A stretch of DNA of 35,856 nucleotides from Oscillospiraceae bacterium (GTDB lineage: Bacteria > Bacillota > Clostridia > Oscillospirales > Oscillospiraceae). The position numbers were made by a program, and so were the translations under genes. This document shows positions 23,550 through 29,971 of the stretch, one piece after another. The stretch's first letter is position 1. Each line of letters opens with the position of its first letter. The DNA lies in contig JAFRDL010000126.1 of the NCBI GenBank assembly GCA_017411265.1, forward strand, positions 1-35,856, read 5' to 3'. The notes beneath the pieces are model-generated. The model did no database searches and was not told where the DNA came from. It was given only the letters and a program-made list of their open reading frames with translations.

Positions 23550-24476
23550 TTACAATCTCTCCGCTACCCGGAGCCGCGCGCTGCGCGCCCGGGGGTTGTC
23601 CTTCAATTCGTCCTCACCGGCGGTGACAGATCGGCCGACGGTCCTCATGGTCTGCTTGAAGCCGCACACGCATACCGGAAAGTCCCGGGGACAGGTGCAG
23701 CCGTCCTCTCTCTCCCGGATGGCGGTCTTCACGATCCGGTCCTCCAGGGAGTGGAAGCTGATGACGCAGAGCCTCCCGCCGGGCGCCAGGCGGTCCATGG
23801 CGGTGAGGAGCATCTCCCGCTCCGCGTCCAGTTCGTCGTTCACGGCGATGCGGATGGCCTGAAAGCTGCGCTTGGCCGGGTGCTGCTTTTCCCGCAGGGC
23901 CGCAGCCGGCATGGCGCTTTTGATCACGTCCACCAGTTCCAGGGTGGTCCGGATGGGCTCCTTTTCCCTCCGGCGGACAATGGCGGCGGCGATCCGCTGG
24001 GCGTATCGCTCCTCCCCGTAGTCCCGCAGGATCCGCCGGAGCTCGCCCTCCGGCCAGGTGTTCACCACCGTGGAGGCGGTGACGGCGGCGGTTTGGTCCA
24101 TGCGCATGTCCAGCGCCGCGTCGGCCATATAGGAGAAGCCCCGCTCGGCCTCGTCCAGCTGGGGGGAGGATACCCCCAGATCAAAGAGCATCCCGTCCGC
24201 CCTGTCCACCCCGGCGCCGTCCAGGATGGTCCCCAGGTCCCGGAAATTCCCGTGGACGAAGGTGATCCTGTCCTGCCAGGGTGCCAACCGTTCCCGGGAT
24301 CGGGCGATGGCGGTCTCGTCCTGATCGATGGCGATGAGCCTGCCCTTCCCCAGCCGTCGGACGATCTCCAGGGAATGGCCGCCCAGTCCCAGTGTCCCGT
24401 CCACGTAGATCCCGTCGGGGCGGATGTTCAATGCCTCGATGCACTCGTCCAGCAGAACGCTTTTGTGCTCCGGCAT
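23550..24476 (-). CDS. rsmH: 16S rRNA (cytosine-1402-N4)-methyltransferase
   Basis: Methylates C1402 in the ribosomal P site using S-adenosylmethionine. It has 308 residues, typical length. HKSVLLDECIEALNI opens the protein. The SAM-binding VDGTLGLGGHSLEI lies near 25-38, followed by IAIDQDETAIARS. LFDLGVSSPQLDEAERGFSY is the family signature near 136-155, and KRSFQAIRIAVNDEL is also typical. The ATG lies one base after the mraZ stop, so translation is probably coupled. Formerly called mraW. Confidence 0.98.
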   Translation of the reverse strand: MPEHKSVLLDECIEALNIRPDGIYVDGTLGLGGHSLEIVRRLGKGRLIAIDQDETAIARSRERLAPWQDRITFVHGNFRDLGTILDGAGVDRADGMLFDLGVSSPQLDEAERGFSYMADAALDMRMDQTAAVTASTVVNTWPEGELRRILRDYGEERYAQRIAAAIVRRREKEPIRTTLELVDVIKSAMPAAALREKQHPAKRSFQAIRIAVNDELDAEREMLLTAMDRLAPGGRLCVISFHSLEDRIVKTAIREREDGCTCPRDFPVCVCGFKQTMRTVGRSVTAGEDELKDNPRARSARLRVAERL

Positions 24477-24477
24477 A

Positions 24478-24894
24478 TCAGAATTCCAGTTCTTCCATCA
24501 CCGCGGCGATGTTCTCCGGGGTCATTTCGATCTCATGCTGCTCCGCCCACTTGGCGCTGTCCCACAGCTCCGCGTGGTTGTTGCAGCCGACCACGGTCAC
24601 GTCCTTTTCCAGTCCGGCGTACTCCCGCAGGTTCTGGGGCAGGAGGATCCGGCCGGCGGCATCCACCTCGCACCGGGCGGCGAAGGCAAACAGAGGGCGC
24701 ATCTTCCGCTGCTTCACGAAGGGCATGGCGTCCACCTTGTCGGAGAACTTCTGCCAGTTGTCCGCGCTGTAGGCGGAGAGACACCGGTCCATGGACAGCG
24801 TCACGTAAAAAACGCTTCCCAGCTCGTCTCGCAGGCGGGCGGGCACGGCCAACCGACCCTTGGCGTCGAGAGTGTGTGCGTATTCTCCTGTCAC
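24478..24894 (-). CDS. mraZ: Transcriptional regulator MraZ
   Basis: Ring-forming DNA-binding protein that regulates the division and cell wall cluster it opens. It has 138 residues, starting with GTG at 24894: AAGGGGG lies 8-9 bases upstream, and the first residues (TGEYAHTLDAKGRLAVPARL) match MraZ starts. The frame is open to 25017, but that part covers the promoter and operator. Two SpoVT/AbrB-like halves each carry a DAxGR motif: DAKGRLAVP near residue 10 and DAAGRILLP near 83. Target repeats lie just upstream (24934-24969), so autoregulation is likely. Confidence 0.95.
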   Translation of the reverse strand: MTGEYAHTLDAKGRLAVPARLRDELGSVFYVTLSMDRCLSAYSADNWQKFSDKVDAMPFVKQRKMRPLFAFAARCEVDAAGRILLPQNLREYAGLEKDVTVVGCNNHAELWDSAKWAEQHEIEMTPENIAAVMEELEF

Positions 24895-24933
24895 GGCGGC
24901 CGCCCCCTTTCGTGGGTTTTTTAGGGGTTTTAT

Positions 24934-24969
24934 GACACTTTCCCCCACTTCGCCCCACTTTGTACCCAC
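24934..24969 (-). promoter_or_regulatory. MraZ box: GTGGG direct repeats
   Basis: Minus strand GTGGG at 24969-24965, 24958-24954 and 24948-24944, then a degenerate GTGTC at 24938-24934, with spacers of 6, 5 and 5 bases. MraZ is known to bind TGGG-type direct repeats at about 10-base period. The repeats begin one base after the -10, so bound protein would cover the transcription start. Confidence 0.82.
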
Positions 24970-24998
24970 ATTATACGAGGTAGACATAAAAAATGCAA
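24970..24998 (-). promoter_or_regulatory. Promoter of the mraZ-ftsQ cluster
   Basis: Minus strand TTGCAT (24998-24993), 17-base spacer, TATAAT (24975-24970). The -10 is perfect and the -35 is partial. It directly abuts the MraZ box. The -35 lies inside the arm of an inverted repeat (24991-25019). Confidence 0.75.
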
Positions 24999-25019
24999 GA
25001 GAAAAATTCTCCTGCATTT
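24985..25019 (-). terminator. Inverted repeat/terminator overlapping the mraZ -35
   Basis: AAATGCA-a-GAGAA, three A, TTCTC-c-TGCATTT: 12 pairs with one mismatch (24991-25019). On the minus strand it is followed by six T. It would stop transcripts arriving from upstream just before the mraZ promoter, or act as an operator. Which applies is not decided by sequence. Confidence 0.6.
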
Positions 25020-25207
25020 CCCGGGTTTTTTCTCGTTCGCGCCTATATCTTGTGTGTTAAGCGGTTTTTGGCCGGCTATTTCCACAAAATGTAGGCTGCC
25101 CTCTTGTTTTTAATAAAACTCACAAAAAACCGGTTAAAAAATTGTGCGTTTTTTGACGATGATCGGAAAATGGGATGGAAGTCCCGGTTTTCGTGTCGTC
25201 GGAGGCG
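25020..25207. other. A/T-rich non-coding spacer between two terminators
   Basis: The stretch between the mraZ promoter region and the coiled-coil gene's terminator holds no convincing coding frame. It is A/T-rich, with tracts such as AAAAAACCGGTTAAAAAA at about 25124-25141. A weak minus-strand promoter is possible (TTAACC, 17 bases, TATTAA). No known RNA family was recognised. Confidence 0.5.
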
Positions 25208-25243
25208 ACAAAAAAAGACCTGCGTCCGCAGGTCTTTTTTGTC
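25208..25243 (-). terminator. Terminator after the coiled-coil gene
   Basis: GACAAAAAAAGACCTGCG and CGCAGGTCTTTTTTGTC arms around TC form a near-perfect, long hairpin with T-runs on both strands. It starts 6 bases after the stop codon at 25250. Confidence 0.92.
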
Positions 25244-25249
25244 GCCTAT

Positions 25250-25774
25250 TTACTGTCCCAGCAGGTCCACTTCCTCTACGTCCCGGAGAGAGACGTCCGC
25301 CTTCCCTTCCGGCTCCGGCGCGGAAATGGCACGGAACTGACTGCGGGCGGTGCGCACGTTTTCCAGGGCGGACGCCACCGTCTCCTCGGTGGTCCGGAGC
25401 GCGTCGTCCAGGAAGCTGCTGGCCACCCGACGGAGCTCTCTGGACTTTTTCTCCGCCTCCGCCACGGTCTCGTCCGCCTTTTTTCGGGCGGCAGCCAGAA
25501 CCGACTGCTGGTCCACCATCTGATTGGCCTGCTCCTCGGCACTGCGGCGGATGGACTCCGCCTCCTGCTTGGCATTGTTGACGAATTCGTCCCGGGCGTT
25601 CACCAGCCGACGGGCTTCGCTCAGCTCCATGGGCAGGACGGCCTTCAGGTCGTCCAGCAGCCCCAGGGCCTTGTCCCGCTCCACGATGCACTTGTCGTTG
25701 CCCAGAGGGACGCCCCAGGCCTCTGCGATCATGGTGTAAAGCATATCGATGATATCAAGCGCGTGGTTTTCCAT
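25250..25774 (-). CDS. Conserved coiled-coil protein downstream of coaD
   Basis: A 174-residue protein I cannot assign to a characterised family. It has no signal peptide or membrane helix. A hydrophobic start (ENHALDIIDMLYTMIAEAWG) is followed by a long helical, charged region (about 50-145) rich in Ala, Glu, Arg and Gln with heptad character, such as EFVNNAKQEAESIRRSAEEQ. The end is acidic (DVSLRDVEEVDLLG). This resembles the stalk-like helices of ATPase b subunits or DivIVA-type scaffolds only in general character. Its ATG overlaps the coaD stop by one base (TGATG), so it is coexpressed with coaD, rsmD and uvrC. A role in envelope or division scaffolding would be a guess. Confidence 0.8.
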   Translation of the reverse strand: MENHALDIIDMLYTMIAEAWGVPLGNDKCIVERDKALGLLDDLKAVLPMELSEARRLVNARDEFVNNAKQEAESIRRSAEEQANQMVDQQSVLAAARKKADETVAEAEKKSRELRRVASSFLDDALRTTEETVASALENVRTARSQFRAISAPEPEGKADVSLRDVEEVDLLGQ

Positions 25775-26262
25775 CAGCTGTTCCTCCCGTTGATTTTTTT
25801 CTTCAGGTCCTCCAGAATCTCCTCCGGCACGAAGCGGGACACGTCCCCGCCGAAGCCGGCGATCTCCTTGACCATGCTGGAGCTGAGATAGGTGTATCGC
25901 TCGTCCGAGGCAAGGAACACCGTCTCCACCCGGGGATTGAGCTTTTTATTGGTGAGGGCCATCATGAACTCGTACTCAAAATCCGACAAAGCCCGGAGTC
26001 CCCGGACCACCACCGGCTGCTCAAAGCGGGCGGCATAGTCCACCAGCAGACCGTCCCACACGTCCACGTCCACATTGGGATAGCCGGCGGTGACGCGGAG
26101 CACCTGCTCCCGCCGCTCCTCCAGGGAGAAGAAGCCGTGCTTGTTGGCATTGGCCACGATGCACACCACCACCCGGTCAAACATGGCGGCGGCGCGGCGG
26201 ATCACGTCCAGGTGACCCAGCGTGATGGGGTCAAAGCTGCCGGGGCAAATCGCTGTCTGCAT
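25774..26262 (-). CDS. coaD: Phosphopantetheine adenylyltransferase
   Basis: Fourth step of coenzyme A synthesis: 4'-phosphopantetheine plus ATP gives dephospho-CoA. It has 162 residues, the normal length. The nucleotidyltransferase motif TLGH lies at 14-17 after CPGSFDPI, VVRGLRALSDFEYEFMMA is near 85-102, and the second ATP motif YLSSSMVKEIA is near 125-135. It starts right after the rsmD stop and overlaps the next gene by one base. The rsmD-coaD pair is a common Firmicutes arrangement. Confidence 0.98.
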   Translation of the reverse strand: MQTAICPGSFDPITLGHLDVIRRAAAMFDRVVVCIVANANKHGFFSLEERREQVLRVTAGYPNVDVDVWDGLLVDYAARFEQPVVVRGLRALSDFEYEFMMALTNKKLNPRVETVFLASDERYTYLSSSMVKEIAGFGGDVSRFVPEEILEDLKKKINGRNS

Positions 26263-26801
26263 CAGTCGACGCTCCTTGTCACGACCGTGAGCTTGATCTT
26301 CCCGTACCGGTAGGTGCGGGTCGAGCCGTATTCCGCCGGGATCTCCGGCAGCACGGCCTCCGGTCTGGATTCACAGACCATTATACCACCCTTTGACAGG
26401 ATGTCAAACTCTTTGACCGCCTCCATGGCTTCGGCGTCCAGCCCCGTGCCGTAGGGGGGGTCCAGAAAAATCAGGTCGAACTTCTCCCGGGTCCGGAGAA
26501 AGCCCAGGGCGTCGCACTGGATCACCCGGGCGGCAAGCCCGCAGCGCCGAAGGTTTTCCTGTACCAGACGGACGGAATCCCGGGCGCTGTCCACGAAGAC
26601 GCACTCCGCCGCTCCCCGGCTCAGCGCCTCGATCCCCAACTGGCCGGTGCCGGCGAAGAGGTCCAGCGCCTTCCGGCCCTCCACGTCGAACTGCACGATG
26701 TTGAACAGGGCCTCCTTCACCTGGTCGGTGGTAGGCCGCACGTCCATTCCCGCCGGCTCCAGCAGCTTCCGGCCCCGGCAGGTCCCGGTGATCACTCGCA
26801 T
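26262..26801 (-). CDS. rsmD: 16S rRNA (guanine-966-N2)-methyltransferase RsmD
   Basis: SAM-dependent methyltransferase of 179 residues. The start ATG 26801 lies inside the end of uvrC (10-base overlap) after AGGGGAAG. MRVITGTCRGRKLLEP and RPTTDQVKEALFNI are typical opening segments, LDLFAGTGQLGIEALSRGA is the SAM loop near 45-63, and FLDPPYGTG is the catalytic motif near 120. The frame is open further upstream, but only as a shadow of uvrC. Confidence 0.96.
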   Translation of the reverse strand: MRVITGTCRGRKLLEPAGMDVRPTTDQVKEALFNIVQFDVEGRKALDLFAGTGQLGIEALSRGAAECVFVDSARDSVRLVQENLRRCGLAARVIQCDALGFLRTREKFDLIFLDPPYGTGLDAEAMEAVKEFDILSKGGIMVCESRPEAVLPEIPAEYGSTRTYRYGKIKLTVVTRSVD

Positions 26802-28618
26802 GACTCTTCCCCTTTCCCGTGGAAATACGCAAACACCGCCTTCGCCGTGTTCCGCGGCACCGCGGCGGCAAGTTCCTCCTCCGAGGCGGCACGGACGGCC
26901 TTCACCGTTCCGAAGTGCCGGATGAGATCGTTCCTCCGCTTCTCCCCCACCCCGGGGATCCTGTCCAGGCTGGAGCCGGGAACGCTGTCCCGGAGGGAGC
27001 GGTGGTACTCGATGGCAAAGCGGTGGGTCTCCTCCTGGATCCGGCCCACCAGGGCAAAGGCCGCCGGATTGGCCTGGATGCCGATCTCCTTCCCCTCGGG
27101 GGTGATCAGCGCCCGGGTGCGGTGCCGGTCGTCCTTGACCATGCCGAACACCGGGAGATCGAGTCCCAGCTCCTCCAGCGCCGCACAGGCGGCGGAGGCA
27201 TGCTCCGCGCCGCCGTCGATAAACAGCACATCCGGCCGGGAGACGAACTTCTCGTCCCCCTCCTGATAACGCCGGAAGCGCCGGGTGATGACCTCCCGCA
27301 TGGAGCCGTAGTCGTCCTGACTCTCCACGCCCTTCATGCGGAATTTCCGGTAATCCCGCTTCAGGGGCTTTCCGTCCACATGGACCGTCATGGACGCCAC
27401 GATGCCCGTGTTCCCGGTGTTGGAGATGTCGTAGGCTTCGATCCGGCGGGGATACTCCGCCAGTCCCATGGCCTCCTGCAGCCATTGGAGCGTCTTGCTC
27501 CGGCGCTGCTCGGCGGTGGTGGCCCGAAGGATCTCCTCCCGGGCGTTCACCGCAGCCTTCTCCGTGAACCGGGCCCGATCCCCCCGCCGGGGGACCTCCA
27601 GATAGACCCGGTGGCCCGCCAGCTCCGTGAGGAAGCGCTCCAGATCCTCCCGATCCTCCGGCTCCAGGGGCAGGAGGACCGTCTTCGGCCAGGACGTTCG
27701 GTTAACATAATATTGTCTCAGCAGGGCGGACAGCGCCTCGCCGTCGGTTTCGGTGGGGTCCTCCAGAAGCTGGAAGTCCTTGCCGGACAGATCCCCGTCG
27801 GTATAGTGGAGCACGGAGAAGCAGCTCCTGGCTCCCCGCTGGAAGCCCACGGCGTCCGTGTCCGCCCGGGCTGCTGCGATGACCCGCTGTCTGTTCTCCA
27901 GCGCCGCCACGGCCCGGATCCGGTCCCGGAGGCGGGCGGCCTCCTCAAAGCGGAGCCCGGCCGCCGCCTGTTCCATGTCCGCCTGAAGCCGGGCGATGAG
28001 CTGGGCGCTCTTCCCCTCCAGCACCAGAACGGCTTTTTCCATGGCGTCCGCGTATTCCTCCCGCCCCGGCTCGCCCCGGCACCAGCCCCGGCAGGCACCC
28101 ATCTGGAACTGGAGGCAGGGCCGGTCTTTTCCCAGATCCCGGGGGAATTTCCGGCTGCAGGTAGGCAGGCCCAGTGCCTTGGAGAGGGTGTCCACCACCG
28201 AGTTGGTGGCGCCCCGGCCGCCGAAGGGGCCGAAATACCGGGCCCCGTCGTGGACAAAGCGGTTGGACAGGGAGAAGCGGGGGTATTCCTCCCGCAGGTC
28301 CAGCCGGAGAAAGGGGTAGCCCTTGTCATCTTTCAAAAGGATGTTGTACCGGGGCTTGTGCCTCTTGATCAGGGAGTTTTCCAGCACGAGCGCCTCGAAT
28401 TCCGTCTCCGCCACGATGACGTTGAAGTCGTCCACCCTGGCGACCATGGCGGCCACCTTGGGCAGGTGATCCCCCCGGAAATAGCTGGTGACCCGGTTTT
28501 TCAGCGCCTTTGCCTTGCCCACGTAGATCACCTCGCCGGCGGCGTCCAGCATGATATAGACCCCCGGCAGCAGCGGCAGCCGGTTGGCTTTTTCCCGGAG
28601 TTCCTCCAGCTTGGTCAT
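26792..28618 (-). CDS. uvrC: Excinuclease ABC subunit C
   Basis: Makes the two cuts flanking a DNA lesion during nucleotide excision repair with UvrA and UvrB. It has 608 residues. The N-terminal GIY-YIG nuclease (GVYIMLDAAGEVIYVGKAKALKNRV) spans about 15-95. A cysteine cluster (CSRKFPRD, CLQFQMGACRGWC) lies near 155-180, followed by the UVR motif LQADMEQAAAGLRFEEAARL. The RNase H-like nuclease (AYDISNTGNTG, FIDGGAEH) and C-terminal helix-hairpin-helix (DRIPGVGEKRRNDLI) are intact. The ATG is one base after the eamA stop. No uvrA or uvrB is present here. Confidence 0.98.
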   Translation of the reverse strand: MTKLEELREKANRLPLLPGVYIMLDAAGEVIYVGKAKALKNRVTSYFRGDHLPKVAAMVARVDDFNVIVAETEFEALVLENSLIKRHKPRYNILLKDDKGYPFLRLDLREEYPRFSLSNRFVHDGARYFGPFGGRGATNSVVDTLSKALGLPTCSRKFPRDLGKDRPCLQFQMGACRGWCRGEPGREEYADAMEKAVLVLEGKSAQLIARLQADMEQAAAGLRFEEAARLRDRIRAVAALENRQRVIAAARADTDAVGFQRGARSCFSVLHYTDGDLSGKDFQLLEDPTETDGEALSALLRQYYVNRTSWPKTVLLPLEPEDREDLERFLTELAGHRVYLEVPRRGDRARFTEKAAVNAREEILRATTAEQRRSKTLQWLQEAMGLAEYPRRIEAYDISNTGNTGIVASMTVHVDGKPLKRDYRKFRMKGVESQDDYGSMREVITRRFRRYQEGDEKFVSRPDVLFIDGGAEHASAACAALEELGLDLPVFGMVKDDRHRTRALITPEGKEIGIQANPAAFALVGRIQEETHRFAIEYHRSLRDSVPGSSLDRIPGVGEKRRNDLIRHFGTVKAVRAASEEELAAAVPRNTAKAVFAYFHGKGEESCE

Positions 28619-28619
28619 C

Positions 28620-29480
28620 TCACACCTCTTTCGGAAGGTCGCTTTTCCCCCGCCGGGACCAAATGCTCCACAGCGTCACGGTCAGGATCACCACGGCGCC
28701 GCCCAGCAGGGCGAACGTCCCGGGCTTTTCCCCGTAAAACAGCAGCACCCAGATGGGATTGAGCAGCGGCTCCAGCGCGCCCAGCAGACAGCAGGCCAGG
28801 GCGGAGCATTTCCCCGCCGCCAGAGCGTAGAGGATATAGGGGATCCCCATCTGGAACACGCCCAATATCACGATCAGCGTCACGCTCAGGGGGGTGAACG
28901 CCGTGGGAGCGGTGAGCAGGACAGGCAGACCCACGGCCACCGTGAAGATCTCCCCCACCAGCACGGAGCTCAGCCGCTCGTCCTCCTCCGCCTCGCCCAT
29001 CAGGAGGTACATCAGCCCCATGGACATGCCCGCGGCCACCGCCGCGAAGTTGCCCAGCACCTGGCCGGCGCCCAGCCGGTCAAAAAAGAACAGGGTGATC
29101 CCCGCCAGGGTCAAAATCACCGCCGCCACGTCCTCCCGGGCAAAGCGGCGGCGCAGGAACACCACGGCAAAGATCAGCAAAAACACAGGGGCGGTATACT
29201 GCAGCACGATGGCATTGGCGGCGGTGGTCAGCTTGTTGGCCACCACGAACAGGACGCAGGTGAGCCCTTTGGACACTCCCGTCCACAGCGTGCGGCGGGA
29301 AAAAACGGGCCGCAGCTTCCTCGCGCGCAGAAAACAGTATACCACGATCCCCGCGATCGCAGCCCGAAGCGCGGCGATCACCAGCGGATGCCAGGGGATG
29401 TATTTGAACATCACGCCCGCCATGCTCCAGAGCGCCGCGCAGGAGAGCATCTGCAGCATGCCGGTTTTTTCTTTCGTCAC
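28620..29480 (-). CDS. EamA/DMT-superfamily transporter
   Basis: Inner-membrane permease of 286 residues with about ten hydrophobic helices arranged as two repeats. Typical segments are AALWSMAGVMFKYIPWHPLVIAALRA-like starts of repeat one (residues about 10-35) and LEPLLNPIWVLLFYGEKPG near the end of repeat two. Relatives export amino acids or other metabolites; the substrate is unknown. It begins with GTG at 29480, 7 bases after GAGGA; the next ATG is seven codons later. It directly precedes uvrC with no gap, although a functional link is not evident. Confidence 0.9.
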   Translation of the reverse strand: MTKEKTGMLQMLSCAALWSMAGVMFKYIPWHPLVIAALRAAIAGIVVYCFLRARKLRPVFSRRTLWTGVSKGLTCVLFVVANKLTTAANAIVLQYTAPVFLLIFAVVFLRRRFAREDVAAVILTLAGITLFFFDRLGAGQVLGNFAAVAAGMSMGLMYLLMGEAEEDERLSSVLVGEIFTVAVGLPVLLTAPTAFTPLSVTLIVILGVFQMGIPYILYALAAGKCSALACCLLGALEPLLNPIWVLLFYGEKPGTFALLGGAVVILTVTLWSIWSRRGKSDLPKEV

Positions 29481-29502
29481 AGAACAGTCCTCACGTCCAA
29501 TA

Positions 29503-29536
29503 TGAAAAGAAGGGCGTGTTGCATGAACACGCCCTT
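29503..29536 (-). terminator. Terminator of ptsH
   Basis: Perfect 11-bp stem AAGGGCGTGTT / AACACGCCCTT around a 5-base loop, followed by CTTTTC on the minus strand, 20 bases after the ptsH stop. Confidence 0.85.
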
Positions 29537-29555
29537 GTCGGTCTTGGGTTATGGA

Positions 29556-29819
29556 TTACTCCACGAAATCAGAGGCGATCAGATCGCTCAGCGCCGCCAC
29601 GGCCTCCACCTCGTCGGAACCGTCGGCAATGATCGTGATGGCGGTGCCCTTCACGATGCCCAGAGAGAGGACGCCCAGCAAAGACTTGGCATTGACACGG
29701 CGCTCGTCCTTCTCTACCCAGATGCTGCACTTGTACTCGTTGGCCTTCTGAATGAAGAATGTCGCGGGACGGGCATGCAGACCCACCTGATTGCTGATGA
29801 CTACTTCCTTGCTAACCAT
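29556..29819 (-). CDS. ptsH: HPr phosphocarrier protein
   Basis: Carries phosphate from enzyme I to sugar-specific PTS enzymes and, when phosphorylated on Ser46, acts in carbon catabolite control. It has 87 residues from ATG 29819, preceded by GGGGGAG; an ATG six codons earlier has no ribosome binding site. His15 (NQVGLHARPAT) and Ser46 (VNAKSLLGVLSLGI) are both present, which marks a Gram-positive HPr rather than the His-less Crh. It stands alone with its own promoter and terminator; ptsI is not adjacent. Confidence 0.96.
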   Translation of the reverse strand: MVSKEVVISNQVGLHARPATFFIQKANEYKCSIWVEKDERRVNAKSLLGVLSLGIVKGTAITIIADGSDEVEAVAALSDLIASDFVE

Positions 29820-29886
29820 ATTGCCGCTCTCCCCCATATGATATAAGTTTTAGTTTCCTCACAAACGCACATTTCCGTGCATTGTC

Positions 29887-29915
29887 ATTGTACCAAAAAC
29901 GTCGGTATGCGTCAA
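29887..29915 (-). promoter_or_regulatory. SigA promoter of ptsH
   Basis: Minus strand TTGACG (29915-29910), 17-base spacer, TACAAT (29892-29887), with an extended -10 (TGG before TACAAT). The leader to the ptsH ATG is about 60 bases; no cre-like site was recognised in it. Confidence 0.88.
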
Positions 29916-29971
29916 TCGTTTTTCTCTCTTTTGGAAGATTGCACAGCAAAAAACAGACGCCGAATGCGGGA

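Noticed and set aside
22884..24935. Plus-strand open frame of over 680 codons opposite ftsL, rsmH and mraZ
   Set aside because: It crosses three well-supported genes on the other strand and translates to repetitive Gly/Arg/His-rich sequence.
25078..25090. DnaA-box-like TTTCCACA in the spacer upstream of mraZ
   Set aside because: It differs from TTATCCACA at two positions and stands alone, with no dnaA, dnaN or repeat cluster nearby.
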